Assembly (NCBI RefSeq): GCF_001039355.2
Contig: NW_019775383.1
Coordinates: 130,972-194,971, forward strand
Length of the DNA: 64,000 nt
Direction of reading: 5' to 3'
From: Lingula anatina
Lineage: Eukaryota > Brachiopoda > Lingulata > Lingulida > Lingulidae
Shown here: one piece after another, positions 36,201 to 48,505 of the stretch
How the letters are laid out: every line of letters begins with the position of its first letter
Numbering within the stretch: the stretch's first letter is position 1
Program-made: the position numbers and the translations under genes
Notes under the pieces: generated by a model
The model's input: the letters and a program-made list of their open reading frames with translations, nothing else
Database searches by the model: none
Told to the model about the DNA's origin: nothing

Positions 36201-39200
36201 CAATACTGCCCACAAAGAAACAGGCGTTGATGAAGAAAAGGATCAGCGCCGGGTAGCGGTTGGCATTCTTCCAGTCAATTATGAATGTCAGCTGTGAATT
36301 AGAAAGTAGTGTTAGATGATTCAGTTGAGATGACAGTGTGATACATCACTTTTTTTCGAACCTATTTCTGCACTGTGTGTTGATAAAAGATAAAATGTTG
36401 TGGCAACAATTAGGCTTTTCACTTATATTGAACCCTTCAATAAATGAAGTTATTGGACTCAAAAGTTGTGGCAGAAGCAAACAATAGCCTGTTGTTTACA
36501 GATATGATTTTTTTAACCACAGTTATCTGTAAGTTATGACTTTTCTATATCCTACTTTCTGTAAAAAATATCCTAAAAAGTTTGCCTAAGACTTAGAGGA
36601 AAATAAAATCAAATCAATATGGACATTTGACTCATAGGAAAAAAATATTTGAAATTAGTTCAGCAAACATATAAAGAGGAAAAAGCGATGAAAGAGGACC
36701 TTTCAAAAAACACCCTGAAAATGAAAGAGCTGTATGAAAGAACACGACTCTATACTGGGAGGTTCAGAAGTCATAAATACAACACCCAAAAGTCCAGGTT
36801 TCCAAATAAATCTAAAGACCTTCATATATCAGTAAATATTTTAGAAAGATAAAAGTTTCTTGCCAACACACCAACAGACTGTTCATATAGTCAGCACCCT
36901 TCAGCCATGTGTCAACGACAAACAGCAACCAGAAACATTAAAACACTTTAACACTGAAATACTTACCTCTACAGGTGCCAATGAAAACGTGTAAAAAAGG
37001 AAAATTGTCTTAGTTCTTTAGCACTTAACTAAACACATCTTTCATAGCTTGCAAATACTACTAAATTTTTACCTTATTTTTCATATAATAACAAGATACT
37101 CATTTACTTAAAATGAATCCCAGTAAATCCCATTTACTTCTTAAAATTTGCACTGCTTATCACAATGGGGTGTTATTTTGTTCGCTACTGCCTTTGACCG
37201 ATTTATTGACTTAAGGGCACATTCACTTCAAGTTGATCTGTGGATAGAATATAGCCAACCCACTTTACAGCTTGCCACATAATCCCCTGACAGACACTGA
37301 ACAGATTTCCCACGGGGATTATGTGGTAAGTTTTCAAGTGTGTCAGCCATATCTGATCCACAGATTAACTTTGGTTGTGAATGTGGCCATGCAGTAAGTG
37401 TAATCGCCTAGCTTGTATGTGTCAGGTGAGACCAATTAAAAAAAAAATCCCACCTACCAAAGCAAAGAGAGTCAGCACCAGACACAGAGATCCCACCACA
37501 CCTATGAAGATGTGGACCTGCCTGTGTTCGTCGTCAGTAAACAGAGGGTTCTGGCACTGTAGGCCACACCCATCCACCCCCTCGTACCAACTGTCCTTGT
37601 TAGACGTGGCAACCAGGGGCGCCTGGCAGGTGGAGCTGGTGTTGAAATTGAGGTTTGAGACAGGATTCTGAAAAAGAAGAATATTAACAAAACTGATCAA
37701 TTTGTTGGGAATTTTTTATAATTATTAGCAATATTTGAGGTAATAAATTTTGCTGCCATCACACCAAAGCAAGGAAAAATTTTGTGAAAAAATTTTCCTA
37801 TGAAAATCTTCATTATTAGTTCTCTTTCTTCTTTTAAATGTGACTACCAAATATGCATGAAATCTGAAAACAGAATTTTTAACAAAACATTGGTCTGAAC
37901 TTTGACTTTTGTTCTACTTCCAATCTGGATAGAATATAAACGAATGCTCATGAATCACACGCAAATCAGTAGATCTTTATGATTCCCTGCAGAGTCATTA
38001 AAATTTTCTTCCATACATCTTACAGTAAGTTTAAAACAGCTCATGCCCAAGGCAATATATATTACTCAATACCTTTCAACCTTTATGATTAACTCACTAC
38101 TAATAACACAGCACAAACAATTAATAATACCAATTTTATTTTAATACTAAATCAAAAAGTGACCTAACGTATGTACACAAATTCCTGCCAAACATTTCAA
38201 CATATAAACCTACATTATCAAATATAAGAGCAGAAGAGATTCATTCAAGCTCCCTATAGTGAGTGATTCATTCAACACAAGGCTTTTATTTCCATAGCCT
38301 TTCATGAGCGTTGAGGTGGAAAATGCACACAAAACCCCAGTGTTTGACATTGAGGGGCTCAGCCTATGAATCCCTACAGAGCTATGTGTATGTTAGGAAG
38401 GTAGTTTCTTTTCTTTGTTTGTGCGCCTTATTGTGCTGGGCAATATGGGTCATTTGTTACTTTTTGGGTCTCGCTCACATGACTTGAATCATGCTAGGAA
38501 ACATAATGTTTAACATTCTCACCATTGATTAAAAGTGACAAAATGACCATGTATGTGGAAAATAATATGTACATTTTCAAAATAATTCATTAATTATTTC
38601 AATATGTAAATGTCATTCTGAGTATTAATTTGACAGAGCAAAAATTACTCTGAAATCCAAGTTAGTCTAATCAGTCTGAACATTCAGGACTTCTAGTATA
38701 CATCTTTGGGCAAAGATCATGAACTCCTCATCATTGTGGCCTTTGCCTCCATACTGTTGATTATAATTCACATTAATACTCAATATGGCATTTAGGAAGC
38801 CACTTCTGCCAATGTGTGTACAGGGTTCATATCACCATAATGTCAAAACACAGATTTAGCCTTTATGAAATTGGCCAGTTCAAAACCAATCTTAAATTGC
38901 CTAGTGTGAACTGTTCTCCTAGGTTATTGTAGTGTCTATAGGTCATTTGCTAGTACTGCTTGTATACAAACACAGCTGAGGGGAGAATCTCCTCCTTAGC
39001 TACCCAGATCAATTTATGTTCAATACAAAAATGTTTAAAAGTTTGTAGTACATGTAAACTAAAAGCTGTTTCTCTTTACAAAAATTCTTACACCAATACC
39101 TTGTATTTCACTACTGGCCTTCAAATCTGAATACTCTTACATTAGTCTTAACTTTAAGCTGGTGTGTACTATGTAAAGTTATCTGGTTTGAGCATAGATT

Positions 39201-39954
39201 TAATTCATTTAAAGAAAACATATAAGAGACTACTGAATTTCAGTGAAATTGAAAGTATTTCAACTTCTTTCAAAATCATTATGGAGGTAATAAAAAAAAA
39301 TTCGACATCTGATTATAAATAGTAGTCACAGTGACACTAAAACTACTTCCCTTTTTTCCAAAATCACCTTTCAACTAATAAAAACAAAACTGAACTTACA
39401 GAATTACACTGAGACTGAAAATGCGCTCCCTCACACTTCAGAAACTCCGGCCACCCTTGCACAGTCTCCACAATCCTACACGGTCCTCTCGTCTTCTCAC
39501 ACATATCCTTGGAAGGAAGCTCGATGACGCTGCCATTACACGGCGGCATGTACACCGCGCACAGCAGCGGCTGAACCACAGCCCAGCACTGCGGCACACT
39601 TTGCAGGCCGCTCCACAGCTTCAGTCTCATCTGAGCCTCAGTCTGGTTGGAGGAATCGTTGACTAGCACCAAAGAGGTCTGTGCATAGGGGAGTGGGGTG
39701 CCAAGACAAGTCGAAGTCTCCAGAGGCTCGCACGGTGCTGCCATCTGGCAGCCTGTCAAGGCAACAGTGGCAGAAGAGGTAGTGACATCAACAGGTGTTG
39801 TTGTGACAGTGCTTGAAGCTGTCTGTGCGGGCACTGTGGTAGAAATGTTGTCGACAGCTGAAGTTGTTGAAGTATTTGTGGCATTTTGACCAAAGGTGAT
39901 CCCAAGGCAGATAAGGAAAATGATGAGAGTCAGAGCAGGAGTGGAGGATGCCAT
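30448..39954 (-). CDS. SMO: Smoothened, Hedgehog-pathway class F GPCR
   Basis: Smoothened is the seven-pass transducer that Patched restrains and that activates Ci/Gli. Coding exons, 5' to 3': 39954-39400, 37667-37458, 36291-36113, 35965-35746, 35306-35183, 34261-34169, 33658-33550, 33171-32998, 32480-32344, 31678-31541 and 31187-30448. They total 2679 nt, 892 aa. The last acceptor could instead be at 31205 (898 aa); both keep frame. It has a signal peptide, a Ser/Thr-rich spacer, and a Cys-rich domain with the Smoothened signature ([31 protein letters not shown]). Seven membrane helices follow, including [13 protein letters not shown] and, in helix 7, [11 protein letters not shown], with the Trp matching human W535. 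The cytoplasmic tail ([11 protein letters not shown]) carries a poly-Lys cluster and three RRxS sites. Frizzled is excluded by these signatures. Two introns begin with tandem copies of the preceding exon end. Confidence 0.96.
30970..31170 (-). other. SMO: RRxS (PKA/CK1-like) clusters in the Smoothened tail
   Basis: Within the last exon, around a poly-Lys stretch, the frame encodes [16 protein letters not shown] and ARRASDTS. Each is a PKA consensus (RRxS) followed within three residues by another Ser/Thr, as in PKA-primed CK1 clusters. Drosophila Smo is known to use such clusters; vertebrate SMO relies on CK1/GRK2 sites. Function here is inferred. Confidence 0.55.
32747..33060 (-). repeat. 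tandem copies of Smoothened exon 8 end with its 5' splice site
   Basis: A 60-bp unit (CTCTTACCTTCTAAAGAACC and following, plus strand) starts at 32931 and again at 32991. The second runs into the real exon (from 32998). A further copy starts near 32750 and is split by a small inverted-repeat element (about 32780-32907), resuming as AGGGTGGCTTTAT. Each copy keeps the donor sequence (minus strand AGAAG|GTAAGAGC). Confidence 0.9.
32780..32907. mobile_element. short MITE, GGGCYCCGTA family, copy in SMO intron 8
   Basis: The left end GGGCTCCGTAACATAGAAAGC pairs imperfectly with the right end read inverted, GGGCCCCATAACTCGAAAGC. It interrupts one duplicated copy of the exon 8 end. A related element lies at 6928-7081. 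Confidence 0.7.
33204..33281. repeat. compound (CT)n(CA)n microsatellite, SMO intron 7
   Basis: A CT run followed by a CA run, 33 bp upstream of Smoothened exon 8 in transcription order. On the transcribed strand it reads (TG)n(AG)n. Confidence 0.95.
33911..34123. mobile_element. ~215-bp palindromic MITE, copy B (SMO intron 6)
   Basis: Ends are GGCGCATTCCCATAGATTTT and CCGGGAATGGGGTC. The core AAGCTGTAAGGGGGTAATTA is the complement of copies A and C, so the orientation is opposite. Confidence 0.82.
34690..35181 (-). repeat. 41-bp x 12 minisatellite containing a Smoothened 5' splice site
   Basis: The array is exactly 492 bp, twelve 41-bp units, directly abutting the end of Smoothened exon 5. 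On the minus strand each unit reads GTGAGTACTGATG… and ends in TTATATGTATGG, the last 12 bases of the exon up to its donor. Thirteen ATGTATGG|GTGAGT-type donors therefore lie in tandem. Units are almost identical; the one at about 34731-34771 has ATATGACC for ATATAACC. Using any downstream donor would add the codons GGT GAG TAC TGA, an immediate stop. Confidence 0.95.
37215..37389. mobile_element. palindromic MITE, GGGCACATTCAC type (SMO intron 2)
   Basis: The left end GGGCACATTCACTTC and the right end GTTGTGAATGTGGCC are inverted. Subterminal GATCTGTGGAT and ATCTGATCCACAGAT are also inverted. A fragment of the same family lies near 16360-16425 (CTTTCAAGTGGGTTGGCCAT, TTGATCCACAGAT). Confidence 0.75.
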
Positions 39955-39987
39955 AGTGTGACCCTCCTCTACACCACCTCACACACC

Positions 39988-40466
39988 CTGGGGAAACAGA
40001 AAGAAAAATGTCTGAGGTCACTGTTATAAACATGGTTTGCTTATTTTACAGCACGTTAATGTGACTTGATGCAATCGTGTACCTCAGATATATCGCACTT
40101 GCAGTAAATGTAAAACACCCATTCTAAAATAACTTAAACAGTGAAAAGAAGGTGAAAACAAGTGTGAAAACAGAAAACGCAAATACCCTGCCTTCATAAA
40201 GGCCGATTTATACAGAAAGTCAAAGTGAAGAAGTGTACTATATAGTAGGTTATCTCAAAGACACTTCTGTCTTAAACAATACTTCTACAGCATATCAACG
40301 CCAGGTTTAGAAAAATAAGTGATAACAAATTGACATTTTGGACAACATTTCACTAAACTTCTTCGTGAAACACCGAACTAGCTGAAGAAAGCCGAGTAAG
40401 TAAAACTAAAGGCTGCACAAACGAACTCCATAAAGAATTTAAGACAGAAGCTCAAACTTGCCATAC
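39988..40466 (-). other. candidate 5' UTR intron of Smoothened
   Basis: A consensus acceptor (tccccag|GGTGTG) ends at 39988, 33 bp before the Smoothened start codon. A plausible donor (GAAAGGAG|gtatgg) lies at 40466. This suggests a non-coding first exon beginning at 40467 and extending upstream. Coordinates are predicted from splice signals only. Confidence 0.4.
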
Positions 40467-40642
40467 CTCCTTTCCAGCGTCTCTATCAACTCTGCCCTGT
40501 ACGTCAAGTCTTCGAAGCACCCATGAATATTAATTGTTTGTATTTCGTTTACACATCAGATCTACATCTTTCCTTAAACGATCCCCAACATTTAACAAGG
40601 ACTAACACAAGATGGTATTCTTTCAACTCTATTACCCCTCAA

Positions 40643-40652
40643 GTCACGTGAC
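40643..40652. promoter_or_regulatory. palindromic E-box GTCACGTGAC upstream of Smoothened
   Basis: This is a perfect 10-bp palindrome with core CACGTG, identical to the CLEAR/USF-type consensus. It lies about 690 bp upstream of the Smoothened start and ~180 bp beyond the predicted 5' UTR donor. CACGTG is bound by many bHLH-Zip factors, so the factor is undetermined. Confidence 0.35.
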
Positions 40653-41825
40653 GGGATAGATAAGGGAGCAGCTCGTAGCTTAAATATTCACAAACTTACA
40701 AAGCCACATTGCGTTCGCACAGAATAAAGTATAAAATCCAATGAAAATTTAGCACTGTACTGATTCTTTTTCTTTGCAAATGCCTCATCTCTTTAGTAAC
40801 AAGATCAACACCAATCAACATGCTCAAGTAATAAAATGGCTAATCCTACAGAAATAAATTTCCCCTGATGCTGCTGAAAATGTTATCCCAAGATAAGCTT
40901 AATTCGAAGCTAGCTCTCCCGATGAGTCTTTTATTTCTGGTGTTTCTTTTTTCAGTGTGATTGGCGAGTCGATTCTTTAAGAAATTAATTTGGCAGCTAT
41001 CTAAAACAATCATTTCAATATACGTTAAAAAAGAGAAAAATTTCGGTCAAGTTTAAAAATGTGTAGCCTACTTTCAAACGTTTCTGTTTAATATCAAATA
41101 ATAATTACGGTTAGCTGAGATAAAATGACATTTAAAACTGCACTTTCGATCAATTGCTTCGACTCTTGTCAATACTTTTTTGGTGTATACATTCTAAAGA
41201 TTGAACGGCTAGTAAAACACCACTTACTGGTACATGTATAAAAATCTGTCCCGTTAGCCCCGCGCCCCGCCCCCCCCCCCCCCATGTGTATAAATGTTGA
41301 TAATAAAATTATTTTCATTTATAAATCATTTTATATATTAATCACTAAATTGATAGAACCATCTGTTTATTCATTTGTAAAACCATATGTTCATTATTAG
41401 TTGTACAGACTGGACATTGAAAGTGTTTTGTGGACGTCAAGAGCAGTAAATGTGGCAGAGAAGACAGGACTGATTGTGTTTGATGTTGAGACTACAATCA
41501 CTGCACAACAATAATAATCAACATCCCAAATACTTGTTTATAAATGAGGAAAAAAAAGATACTATGGATCTTTGGTGTTTTTCACCAGAATCACTACCGG
41601 ACGAGAAAAGTAATCACTTTAATGCAGTCTCATGAATCAACGATCACCGCAAAAGCTGATATAATGTCATTTAATATAACGTAGGCCTATAACTGATGAT
41701 AACCTACAAGTAGGCTACGGTGCACCTTGACTCAGGTATTATATGCCTAAAGATAGGCCTACAGCCCGTGTGACAAGAATGGTAGTCCACTAGAACCGTA
41801 GCCCGTTCTCCATTACTTTGCATAT

Positions 41826-41893
41826 GTCTATATTATATTATATTATATTATATTATATTATATTATATTATATTATATTATATTATATTATAT
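41826..41893. repeat. (ATATT)n microsatellite
   Basis: About 13 pentamer units, followed within 25 bp by a short TTTA run. Confidence 0.95.
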
Positions 41894-43220
41894 CAATGTA
41901 TCTATCTGTTTATTTATTTATTTATTTATTTACTTATTCTTATTACCAAGGTAATGTATTTTCTAATTAATTTAATGAACAACGGTCATTATGAGAGACA
42001 GGCAGTAAGAAGACAGAGAGGCAGAAAATGAGTCTAACTCTTCCTAGATCTATCACGTGCACTCTGCCCGTAACGCTGACTCCACCCTGCGTTGAGGAGA
42101 TAACTAGTAGATAACCTCCACTATCAGCATCTTGTAGTGTTCCCTGTAACTCTTCGAAACGCAGGGTACCAATCTGGGAGCTCTATCATTGGTTAGCTTT
42201 TATTAAGCATCTCACGGTTGTCAATTGCTCGTCCTCTTTAAGTGTTCAGGCGGGGACGCCAAAAATCACTCCTCAATATGGTTCCTTAGTGGCCAATATC
42301 GTTGTTTCTAATTGCTCATCTTCTTTTCGATGTTAAGCAAAGATATTAGGAGATAACATTTATCATCTGTAGGAGCTCACCTCGTTTCGGACAAATTCCT
42401 AATATAGATACAGCAGAGATATGATAACGGCTCATCGTTTATTTTGTCAAATTTTCAACCAGGTTCCAAACAAAACGAATTTTTCAAGAGACCATTTCAA
42501 AATGCAGACATTGACATTAATATTTGCACATTTCTGGGCCGCAGTCTTCGATATTTGTTTAGCTTTTTTCATAAGAATAATATTTCTTTTTATGTGCTTA
42601 AAAAAAGTGCCCCGTTTTAAATATCAGGTTGAGCCTGAACTACACTTCAAAAACACGGACTTGCCCGCACAATCATAATGAAATAGAGAAAGGGCGGTTC
42701 CCTTGACCCATCCCATCCCTTGACCCATCCCTCTACCCTCACCAAACTAACCTTGACTGATTGACAGCAGCAAAACTACCCTAAGATTATCATCAGATCT
42801 ATTTTTTTTTTTTTTTTGCTTTAATTAAAAAAATCAACACGTCCCATAGATTACATCTATATTATTCTTGTTCACTGTACAATTATTAACTGGTGCCAGT
42901 TTTCAAAACCAAGGGTGTGTCTCACCCCAAGGGTGTGTACCTTACCAGTGACACCTGTTTCGGTATTTTTGGACTATAAATAGTGTCTGTATGTATTTTG
43001 GTAACGTTATAATCGAGTGTCAAGGTGTCTATTTGACGTGTATCTATCCGGGGCATTTATCTTATTTGATGTCGCTATTTCCAAGGTCACTTTTAATCCT
43101 ATGTCTACAAATTCTTTGATATTGTATGACAAGTTGGATTAGATCTATTACAGTATGCAGATATCCCCTCAGTAGAACCCCGTCTGTATTTTTTACGTGA
43201 AGAAGTTTCATCTATAGATA

Positions 43221-43520
43221 CGTCTGCCAAGGAGGTTATTTTTTTGGTTCCGTTAGTTTGTCTGTCTGTCTATCTGTCCGTCTATCTGTTTGTCTGTTAG
43301 CAACGTTACAGAAAAGTTATGGACCGATTTTGATGAAATTTTCAGGAACTGTCAGAAGTGGGCCAAGGAACAGATGATTAGTTTTTGGTGGTGATCCGGA
43401 TCAATAATCAATCAATAATCAAAAATAAAAAAAAACTAAATCATTATAGAATGAAAATTTAGGAGTGGAGACTTTGCTGCCTTGGCGGAGGTCTGCGCTC
43501 TCGGAGTGCTTTTCTAGTAA
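43221..43520. mobile_element. dispersed element with CCAAGGAGGT / TTGGCGGAGGT ends
   Basis: Begins GCCAAGGAGGTTATTTTTTT with a TCTG/TCTA tract, contains GTTATGGACCGATTTTGATG, and ends CTTGGCGGAGGTCTGCGCTC. The ends GCCAAGGAGGT and ACCTCCGCCAAGGC (inverted) form terminal repeats. I recall this sequence type as widespread in marine invertebrate genomes, but cannot search to confirm it. No protein is encoded here. Confidence 0.6.
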
Positions 43521-45253
43521 TTAAAATGATATGGTTTTATCTTCGCGCATACTCAACCGGTTAAAATACAGTATTTCTTGTTGCGTATCAAATTATTAAC
43601 TTCTATAAATGAATTTACTTAAACACATCAATTTTAGAATATACACTGTTTTTAAAAGGAAGAAATAGTGTGCACATGGCATTAGAGCTTTCTATTAATT
43701 TTCTGTAATTAATACGCGAGCCTCTGGTCTTGTAAGTTACATATCACAAATGTTGTAGCTGTTATTTTTCTGTTCTATCAGTCGTCTTTCTTTCTTTCTT
43801 TTGTTCTTTCTTTCTTTGTTCCCGACCACAAGAAAATGTTCTTTTTTATGCATGTCGTTATCACATATCACATCTATTTTACATGCCACCTGGCCCGTTA
43901 CATTCCATAAGTAAGAACCACTTGTAAATGAGATGCGTTCCATTTAACAACCAGTCTTTTATGATCCTCGGCCGGTAAGTCACCCAACCTTACCCTCGGG
44001 GGGATATTAAACGCATATTACGAACGCTAGATTTACTTTAAAAAGTCGCCCTCTCGACGCGGTAAATAAAACCAAAACACTGTTGTATATAGTGGCGCGA
44101 TCAATAAAAGGGGCGTTTCCGCCTTAGTTGAGCGGAATAATATCGGAATAACAGCGGTAAAAAAAGATCTGGTATGCTTATATGGCATTTGTGTGTGTCA
44201 TGTAACGTAATATTATGTCCACGGTTCAGACATACGCGGATTGGAAAAACTGAAGAGTTCAGCTTTTTTCGTTCCCCGGTTTCTATTTTCCAGAGCTTCA
44301 AGAGCATAGGTATCGAAAACATGGTTTGGCATTACTCTGAATACAAGAATTACCCGCAGGTGGGCGCGGTTTTCATCTTACCCCAGTTTCTGGACATTCA
44401 TATTAGTATACTGAAGTTTACTGAAGTTGACATTAGGGCAAAATGTTTACTTTACATTTTTTGCGCCTGCTATGCATATTCACATACTTATTTTTGCTAA
44501 CCCACATTATTTTAACCACCAGCGTACGTTTTGTTTGGTTATTTTACACAAGCCTCCACATATTTTCTTCATGATATGAATGTAATGCTTTCTGGGATAT
44601 ATCATATTAAGAAATATCCCCCCCCCCCTTGTAAGTAGCAGGTTTTTGTGACTGTCCTGTTTGAAACTCATTGAAAAAAAAGATAATAATAAAAGGTAAA
44701 TAATCTGATGAGTTGTCCCGTTAAGATTTTGTTCCTCTTTAAAAGCTGCGGGTCTTTTCATGGTGTCCTTGGCATGGATATTAACACTAGCCAGATGTTT
44801 TCAACTGAGATAATAGTCTACCGCTAGATAGCATAATATACCTATCTGAAATGCATTAATCTCTGTCGTAATTGTATTTCGTGAACATTTGCACAATGGC
44901 TGACAAAGACAAACAAAAAACCTTGTGTAAGCGTAGTCGAAAATTTGTTTAGGTATTACATTATAGGTCTTGTTTGTCCTTTTGATTGGAGGACACTGTG
45001 GAGAAGAAATGATGGGAAAAAATGTCGCATTGGATTTTTTTCACTTGTGTACCTGCTGAGAGACACGTAGAGACGAGCGCTTGAATTTGGCAGCAACTTA
45101 ATCAAAAGAGATGTCGATGCAGTGTTGTAATTTTGTCCCGAAAATAGGTTCTTATTCTAAATCAACAGATCCCTCCCCCCCTCTCTCTGGCTCAAGACTT
45201 TCTTCTCTTTTTCTTTTTTCTTTTCTTTCCTTTCTCTTTTTTATTTTATACGA

Positions 45254-45298
<45 letters not shown>

Positions 45299-46599
45299 TT
45301 CTCTCTCTCATTGGTGCAAAAAAGTCAAGAGTCAAGTTTTCTTATTTCCTACAATGAAGAAACACTCTGCGTACGCAAACATTGCTTTCACAAAATTCAA
45401 AGCTACCATAGCGGCTAAAATACATTGTTAGATGCAGTGACGCAAAATGAAATAACTACTGGGGGATTTCATTGCCGTCGTGAACAAAACCTTTCCGCGC
45501 AACCAAGGCAAGCAAAAACACACATTAAAAAAATTTAAAGAAAAATAAAAAAAACAACAGAAGTCGAATCATTTTTTATACTCCCAACCGAACCATTGTT
45601 GCATAACTCGAGGATCATTGCAAGCCTTTTTCAATGCACTAATATGTGTGTTTTCCTGTTTTTCGGACGTTGCTATGACAACCGATGTTAGTTTTGAAGT
45701 GGTGTGCCCTGAGGGAACGTACGGATATTAATTGCATATTTTGACGTAATCGGAAAATATTTTGCCCCTTTATTATAACAAATTGACTGGTCGGGTATAC
45801 CACAAGCATGGTGTTGTGGGTTTTTAGAATGGCGTTGTTATGTGATTCTTTATTAAAGATATTTTTTTACCTTTTTGGTTTTTGAAATAAGGACAAAGAA
45901 AAGGCGTGCCTTATTTCTGTGAACAAGAGTATCAGATGTAATTTTTTAACGCGCTTGCGTGCACGCACACGCACACGCACAGACACACATGCAGATACAC
46001 ACATACACCCACACAACCACACACACTAGCTTAAAGACATCACGCTATCTTATAATAAAATAACACTATCGGAAATAAGGTGGACGTTTGAGAGCGAAGC
46101 CCCCCCCCCCCCCCCCCCCCCCCAATACGCACACATCTCCATCTATAACACCTTATTTAATAATGTCACTCATAGCCCTACATTGTCATTTACTTAGTGT
46201 CAGAAACCCGGCCGAGCGTAGCAGCGTTGCCTTCTTAATGCAGGTTTAATCGTCCTCGTATTTGCACAGTTCAAAGCTAATATTTAATATGAATTAGAAA
46301 GGCAATACACAGTCATGATAATGGGCCCTGCCATTCAAGTGCCCTGCTAAACAGCAAAAGGTCCCTTTGAAAGCGCTATTCATTGGAGCGAAAAGGAGTA
46401 TTACCAATATTTATAAATTTTATCAGGGTTATGAATTTACAAGCGACAAAAGTCCACTCGGCTGTGAAAGGCACGTTTTTGTAACGCCAAAGACAGAGAG
46501 AGGGAAAACATTTTCTGAAGGAAAGATAAATTTATTTTACCCGACTGAATTATGCTAAATGTTCTGCGATTCTAAGCCTGGAGAAATTGACAGGGTCAG

Positions 46600-46811
46600 G
46601 GACGCAGCGTTCTAGTTTTGTGCCTTCTTCCTTTTTACTCCTTAGGGAGAATCAGGCCGTCTTTTAGAACGAGAAGGATAACCTTCGACACGAGGTCGTC
46701 AGCGGCAGTTGACATTTCTTGACGGCATTCCCGTGCCGGTTAAAGCACTGTGACGCTGGAACAGCTAGGGAAACTTAATCAGGAGGTCGGTGTGAAGTGA
46801 CAGAGCCACAG
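46600..46811 (+). other. candidate 5' UTR exon of an unidentified plus-strand gene
   Basis: A GC-richer stretch ends in a good donor (GAGCCACAG|gtaggt, exon end 46811). The next good acceptor/donor pair downstream encloses 47841-47931. The 5' boundary is unknown and no frame is claimed. The prediction rests on splice-signal strength alone. Confidence 0.3.
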
Positions 46812-46992
46812 GTAGGTTAAAACAGCCCTTACCGGTAATTTGTTGTAACATACCTGGTTAGAAATCGTTGAAATAAGTTTAGTTCAGGGCGAGGGAAATA
46901 TGCTGTGAATTAAACAGCATTTGGGGGTATACGTTAAAGGGATTTGGTTAAAATGTATATCTTGTTTTGGATCCTTTTTTGCTTTGCTTTTA

Positions 46993-46997
<5 letters not shown>

Positions 46998-47067
<70 letters not shown>
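46998..47067. repeat. compound (CT)n(CA)n microsatellite
   Basis: Third example of the CT-to-CA compound tract in the window, between the two candidate exons of the unidentified gene. Confidence 0.95.
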
Positions 47068-47070
<3 letters not shown>

Positions 47071-47282
47071 TGTTAATCATTATTGACAGCTGTAAATGAA
47101 CTTAGCCATAAAACATGCAACACAAACATGTATAAGATTATTCAAGGAAGAACATGTGGTTACCAGGATGTGTTTTAACAATCTGATTAAAGGTGCAATA
47201 ACGCGACGACAAAGAGCAACGTGTAGAATATCAATGCACGTTACCTGATACATCATATAGCAATACATAGCTTTTCTTGACT

Positions 47283-47390
47283 TATATAACATAACATAAC
47301 ATACTATGACATAACGTAACGTAACGTAACGTAATGTAGCGTAACATAGCGTAACATAACATTACGTAACGTAGTGTAACGTAACTGCAG
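47283..47390. repeat. degenerate (ACGTA)n/(ACATA)n pentamer array
   Basis: About twenty 5-bp units alternate between ATAAC and GTAAC types. The array is older and more diverged than the other microsatellites. Confidence 0.85.
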
Positions 47391-47840
47391 TAGTGCACGA
47401 TAGCGTTATGAAATACTGTAGATAGTACAGTGCGAAAAAGACATGCACGCTCAAATTCCTGAGGATAAAATACTTCGGATTAGTCCTAAACATCCTCCCA
47501 AACAGAAAGATTATGCACGTCTCTGTGGTCTTTGAGGTCAATATAATAGTAACATAAGTATTGGTGGATTCAGAAAATGGCGACCCCCCCCTCTTTTTTT
47601 TGATGGGGAGGGAGAGCAGCCCTCTCACAGGCAGGACTTGGTGTCCTACCTTCCTGTTACTTTGTAAATCATCTAATTATAGCACCAGATATGATTTCAT
47701 ATATTTTTTCAAAATTCAGTCAACGCTTGACTACACTGGGGAAGAAAGGCGTAATTTATTCAGGAAATAACATGATATTTCAACAATGGACAGTTTCACT
47801 TTAGAATAGAGTTTTTTTCTGTTATTATTTTCTATGCAGT

Positions 47841-47931
47841 CTGAGACCCAGCACATGCTATACCGTGTTCATGCAGCAGCCGAGTGCTGGCAAAACCGAT
47901 CTAGACGGCGGTTACCGTGGCAACGGGCCAG
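47841..47931 (+). CDS. candidate first coding exon of an unidentified gene
   Basis: A strong acceptor (tattttctatgcag|TCTGAG) and donor (GGGCCAG|gtaaat) enclose 91 bp of GC-rich sequence in AT-rich surroundings. In the frame open across the exon, the ATG at 47869-47871 would give MQQPSAGKTDLDGGYRGNGP, ending in phase 1 with a split Gly. An overlapping upstream ATG in another frame would stop just after the donor if unspliced. I do not recognise the protein with confidence. A short N-terminus ending in a Gly-rich phase-1 junction is reminiscent of Pax first exons, but no paired-domain exon was found in the window. Confidence 0.35.
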
Positions 47932-48319
47932 GTAAATACCAAGCGTTTGTTTTGTACACAGCAAAGCGGATTACAAAATGGGATTTGTGCGAGCTAACGG
48001 GTTAATCAAAGGTGGCGTTGGCATGGCAACGAGCAAATCAAAGTCTGGCCATGGATTTCAATGTGAGCCGTTAATTAGGATTATTAAGACAAAGGATACA
48101 GCTTGTAGAATGATAAACGTAAATAAGATTTCAAAGTAAACAAGAGAGCTAGAGCACAGTACAAAGTGAAAATATTCAAGGCGAGCTGTTACACGTTAAC
48201 AAGATTCGTGCCTTGTATACTAATAACCCCCTTTGAAGTTTTAATAGATTTGATATCATATGCTTTATAAGTTGCGGTTTCCTGAATACCCCCCCCTCCC
48301 CTCACCCCACCCCACCCCT

Positions 48320-48369
<50 letters not shown>

Positions 48370-48505
48370 AAACATGAGTGACAGACATGAAGCTGTTTCA
48401 ACTTCCCTGTTGGTGTGACGACCCTTACAAAATCACCCCGAGATTCAGAGATTAATAAAATCTCTCCTCAACCAGCACCTCATTCCCAGCACCTTGACTC
48501 TCAGG

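Larger units (their letters stand above)
40700..46600. other. gene-poor interval upstream of Smoothened
   Basis: No supportable exon was found. It contains an ATATT pentamer tract (41826-41893), the dispersed element at 43221-43520, CT and CA tracts (45255-45311, 45960-46030) and a C run (46101-46123). The 85-codon frame at 42421 has no features of a real gene. Confidence 0.6.

Noticed and set aside
42421-42678. 85-codon plus-strand frame as a small membrane protein
   Set aside because: No splice, promoter or family support; AT-rich composition readily gives hydrophobic chance frames.
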